Positions 62,901-64,000 of a stretch of 64,000 bases of DNA are shown one piece after another. This DNA is from Methylobacterium sp. Leaf125 (GTDB lineage: Bacteria > Pseudomonadota > Alphaproteobacteria > Rhizobiales > Beijerinckiaceae): positions 1,122,897-1,186,896 of the forward strand of contig NZ_LMNU01000001.1 in the NCBI RefSeq assembly GCF_001423085.1. Reading direction: 5' to 3'. The translations under genes and the position numbers were made by a program. Below the pieces are notes generated by a model, which ran no database searches, was not told where the DNA came from, and saw nothing but the letters and a program-made list of their open reading frames with translations. Positions within the stretch are counted from its first letter, which is position 1. Each line of letters begins with the position of its first letter.

Positions 62901-63644
62901 TCAATCGTCGTGCAGATCGGAAACGGCCTGCCCAATGCGGGCGGAGCCGGCCTCCTCGGCCGTCGTCGCCAAACCCTCGAAGGAGCGGAGCCGACGCCAA
63001 CGCGCAAGGCAGCCGGAAGCTCCGACTCCTGCGACGAGAGCCGCATGTATCACATGATCCCGACCCAAGGCCATGTCCAATTCTTCATTGGACAGGTCAT
63101 CGATGACGGGAATGCACGATATGGCACTGCCATGTCGCCGGTGCAATGCCGCGACGATTTTCCGCCGTCCGTCGGCGCTGCCGTCGGACGCTTGAATCAC
63201 TGCCGCGACGCCAGCCTTGTCGCCGATGGCCGACTCCACCTTGGCAAAGCCCGCGACGACGCATCCGGCCTTGTTGGCCAGGGACAGCGACTGACGCAGG
63301 TCGGCGCGCAGACCCTCCGCGATGCGGTCGGCGAGATCGGATGCGACTGCATCCTTGCTCTTGAAGGCGCGCTGGAACGCACGCCGCTTCACCGCTTCAT
63401 TGACCACCGCACGTGCGGGAGTCAGCCAGGCGCCCCGGCCCGGCAGGCGGGCTCGGAGATCCGGCACCACGGTGCCGTCGGGTCCGAGCACGAAGCGGAT
63501 CAAGCCGGATGGCGCCTGCGCCACGCGTGTGACGAGGCATGTGCGCAGAGCATTGGCACGACCTCGCCCCAGGCCCGGATCGAGCAGCGTGCTTGGATCC
63601 GGTTCTGCAGCGGCGTCAGTCACGTCTGCGGTTTCGCCCGTCAT
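62901..63644 (-). CDS. YlxR-family RNA-binding protein with L7Ae-like C-terminal domain
   Basis: A 247-residue protein with two parts. Residues about 25-95 form the YlxR (DUF448) domain: RTCLVTRVAQAPSGLIRFVLGPDGTVVPDLRARLPGRGAWLTPAR is its signature. Residues about 105-215 resemble an L7Ae/L30e-like RNA-binding fold (SLANKAGCVVAGFAKVESAIGDKAGVAAVIQASDGSADGRRKI). Such fusions lie between nusA and infB in alphaproteobacteria and are thought to act in transcription-translation or RNA maturation. Confidence 0.92.
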   Translation of the reverse strand: MTGETADVTDAAAEPDPSTLLDPGLGRGRANALRTCLVTRVAQAPSGLIRFVLGPDGTVVPDLRARLPGRGAWLTPARAVVNEAVKRRAFQRAFKSKDAVASDLADRIAEGLRADLRQSLSLANKAGCVVAGFAKVESAIGDKAGVAAVIQASDGSADGRRKIVAALHRRHGSAISCIPVIDDLSNEELDMALGRDHVIHAALVAGVGASGCLARWRRLRSFEGLATTAEEAGSARIGQAVSDLHDD

Positions 63645-63718
63645 GCGGCGTGGGAGTCTCTCGTCGAACGGAACATATCCCCGCGATCGACGACCGCGGG
63701 GCGCAATGATTCGCTTCG

Positions 63719-64000
63719 TCAGGCCGAAGCGGGTTCTTCGTCGGTGGTCTCGGCGGCTTCGGTCTCGGCCGGTGCCTCGATCCAGCCGGCATGGACACGG
63801 GCCGTCATGACCATGGCCTCCGCCTCCGCCCGCGAAATCTCGAAACCGTCGAGATAGCCTGCGTGCCGCTTGGCCTCGGGGCCACGCCCCTCGGTGTAGC
63901 CCACCAGATCGTCTGTAGCGCAGCCGGCGAGGTCCTCGATCGTCTTCACGTCATTCTCGCCCAGCGCCACCAGCATGGGCGTGGTGATGCCGTCGATCTC
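63719..64000 (-). CDS. nusA: Transcription termination/antitermination factor NusA, C-terminal end (partial)
   Basis: The last 93 residues of NusA; the gene enters from the right edge. The helix-hairpin-helix/NusA C-terminal acidic-repeat region is visible (DGITTPMLVALGENDVKTIEDLAGCATDDLVGY), then AEAMVMTARVHAGWI and an acidic Glu/Thr tail. NusA binds RNA polymerase and promotes pausing and antitermination. It is the first visible gene of the nusA-ylxR-infB-rbfA-truB block. Confidence 0.93.
   Translation of the reverse strand, partial: EIDGITTPMLVALGENDVKTIEDLAGCATDDLVGYTEGRGPEAKRHAGYLDGFEISRAEAEAMVMTARVHAGWIEAPAETEAAETTDEEPASA

Overview
The window is high-GC DNA from an alphaproteobacterium, most likely a Methylobacterium/Methylorubrum-type member of the Hyphomicrobiales. 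This rests on gene content and style rather than on any search: a nusA-ylxR-infB-rbfA-truB block, an HWE-family photosensory-style kinase with a single-domain receiver, a BLUF protein, an MHYT-GGDEF-EAL protein, an alphaproteobacterial CtrA box (TTAA-N7-TTAA), a LexA-like box, and an inositol-1-phosphate synthase operon.

Layout. 0-0.3 kb: the 3' end of an outer-membrane beta-barrel gene, followed by a 178-bp tandem duplication of that end. 0.5-4.8 kb: small envelope proteins, a BLUF photoreceptor, and a three-gene operon ending in an SOS-associated SRAP protease, then a glutamine amidotransferase. 5.1-7.3 kb: a GAF-GAF-HWE kinase and its receiver. 7.3-11.3 kb: a low-GC glycosyltransferase-methyltransferase fusion gene lying between a decayed permease fragment and an intact ethanolamine-type permease. 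11.4-18.7 kb: a ceramide-glucosyltransferase-like enzyme, an FAD amine oxidoreductase, a histone-deacetylase-fold enzyme, a large hybrid kinase and a TetR regulator. 18.9-24.4 kb: a TetR-controlled RND efflux operon with two lipoprotein adaptors. 24.4-29.1 kb: TrmO, MHYT-GGDEF-EAL and AMP nucleosidase.

29.2-41.1 kb is the most interesting part: a minus-strand run of eleven genes, most of them translationally coupled: inositol-1-phosphate synthase, HD-domain protein, methyltransferase, Gfo/Idh/MocA oxidoreductase, stand-alone YcaO, TIM-barrel isomerase, GT4 glycosyltransferase, PIG-L deacetylase, a uracil-DNA-glycosylase-like protein, a flippase-like membrane protein and a PhoR-like kinase. 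The Ino1/GT4/PIG-L trio repeats the logic of mycothiol assembly, but the YcaO, HD, oxidoreductase and isomerase suggest a different cyclitol-containing small molecule. I do not recognise it as a described pathway.

41.4-56.1 kb: a lytic transglycosylase, an EmrAB efflux pair, HdeD, a bifunctional penicillin-binding protein fused to a degenerate nuclease-like domain, an AraC regulator, a copper ATPase with a CueR-type operator overlapping its start, a cueR gene broken by a single stop codon, an M20 amidohydrolase and a sulfite-oxidase-family enzyme. 56.1-58.0 kb is poor in genes apart from one hypothetical. 58.0-64.0 kb is the housekeeping translation block truB-rbfA-infB-ylxR-nusA, read leftwards; nusA runs off the right edge.

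A recurring feature is short tandem repeats (11-33 bp units, 2-4 copies) at gene ends and in intergenic DNA. Some of these can fold as hairpins. No tRNA, rRNA, CRISPR array or insertion sequence was seen.
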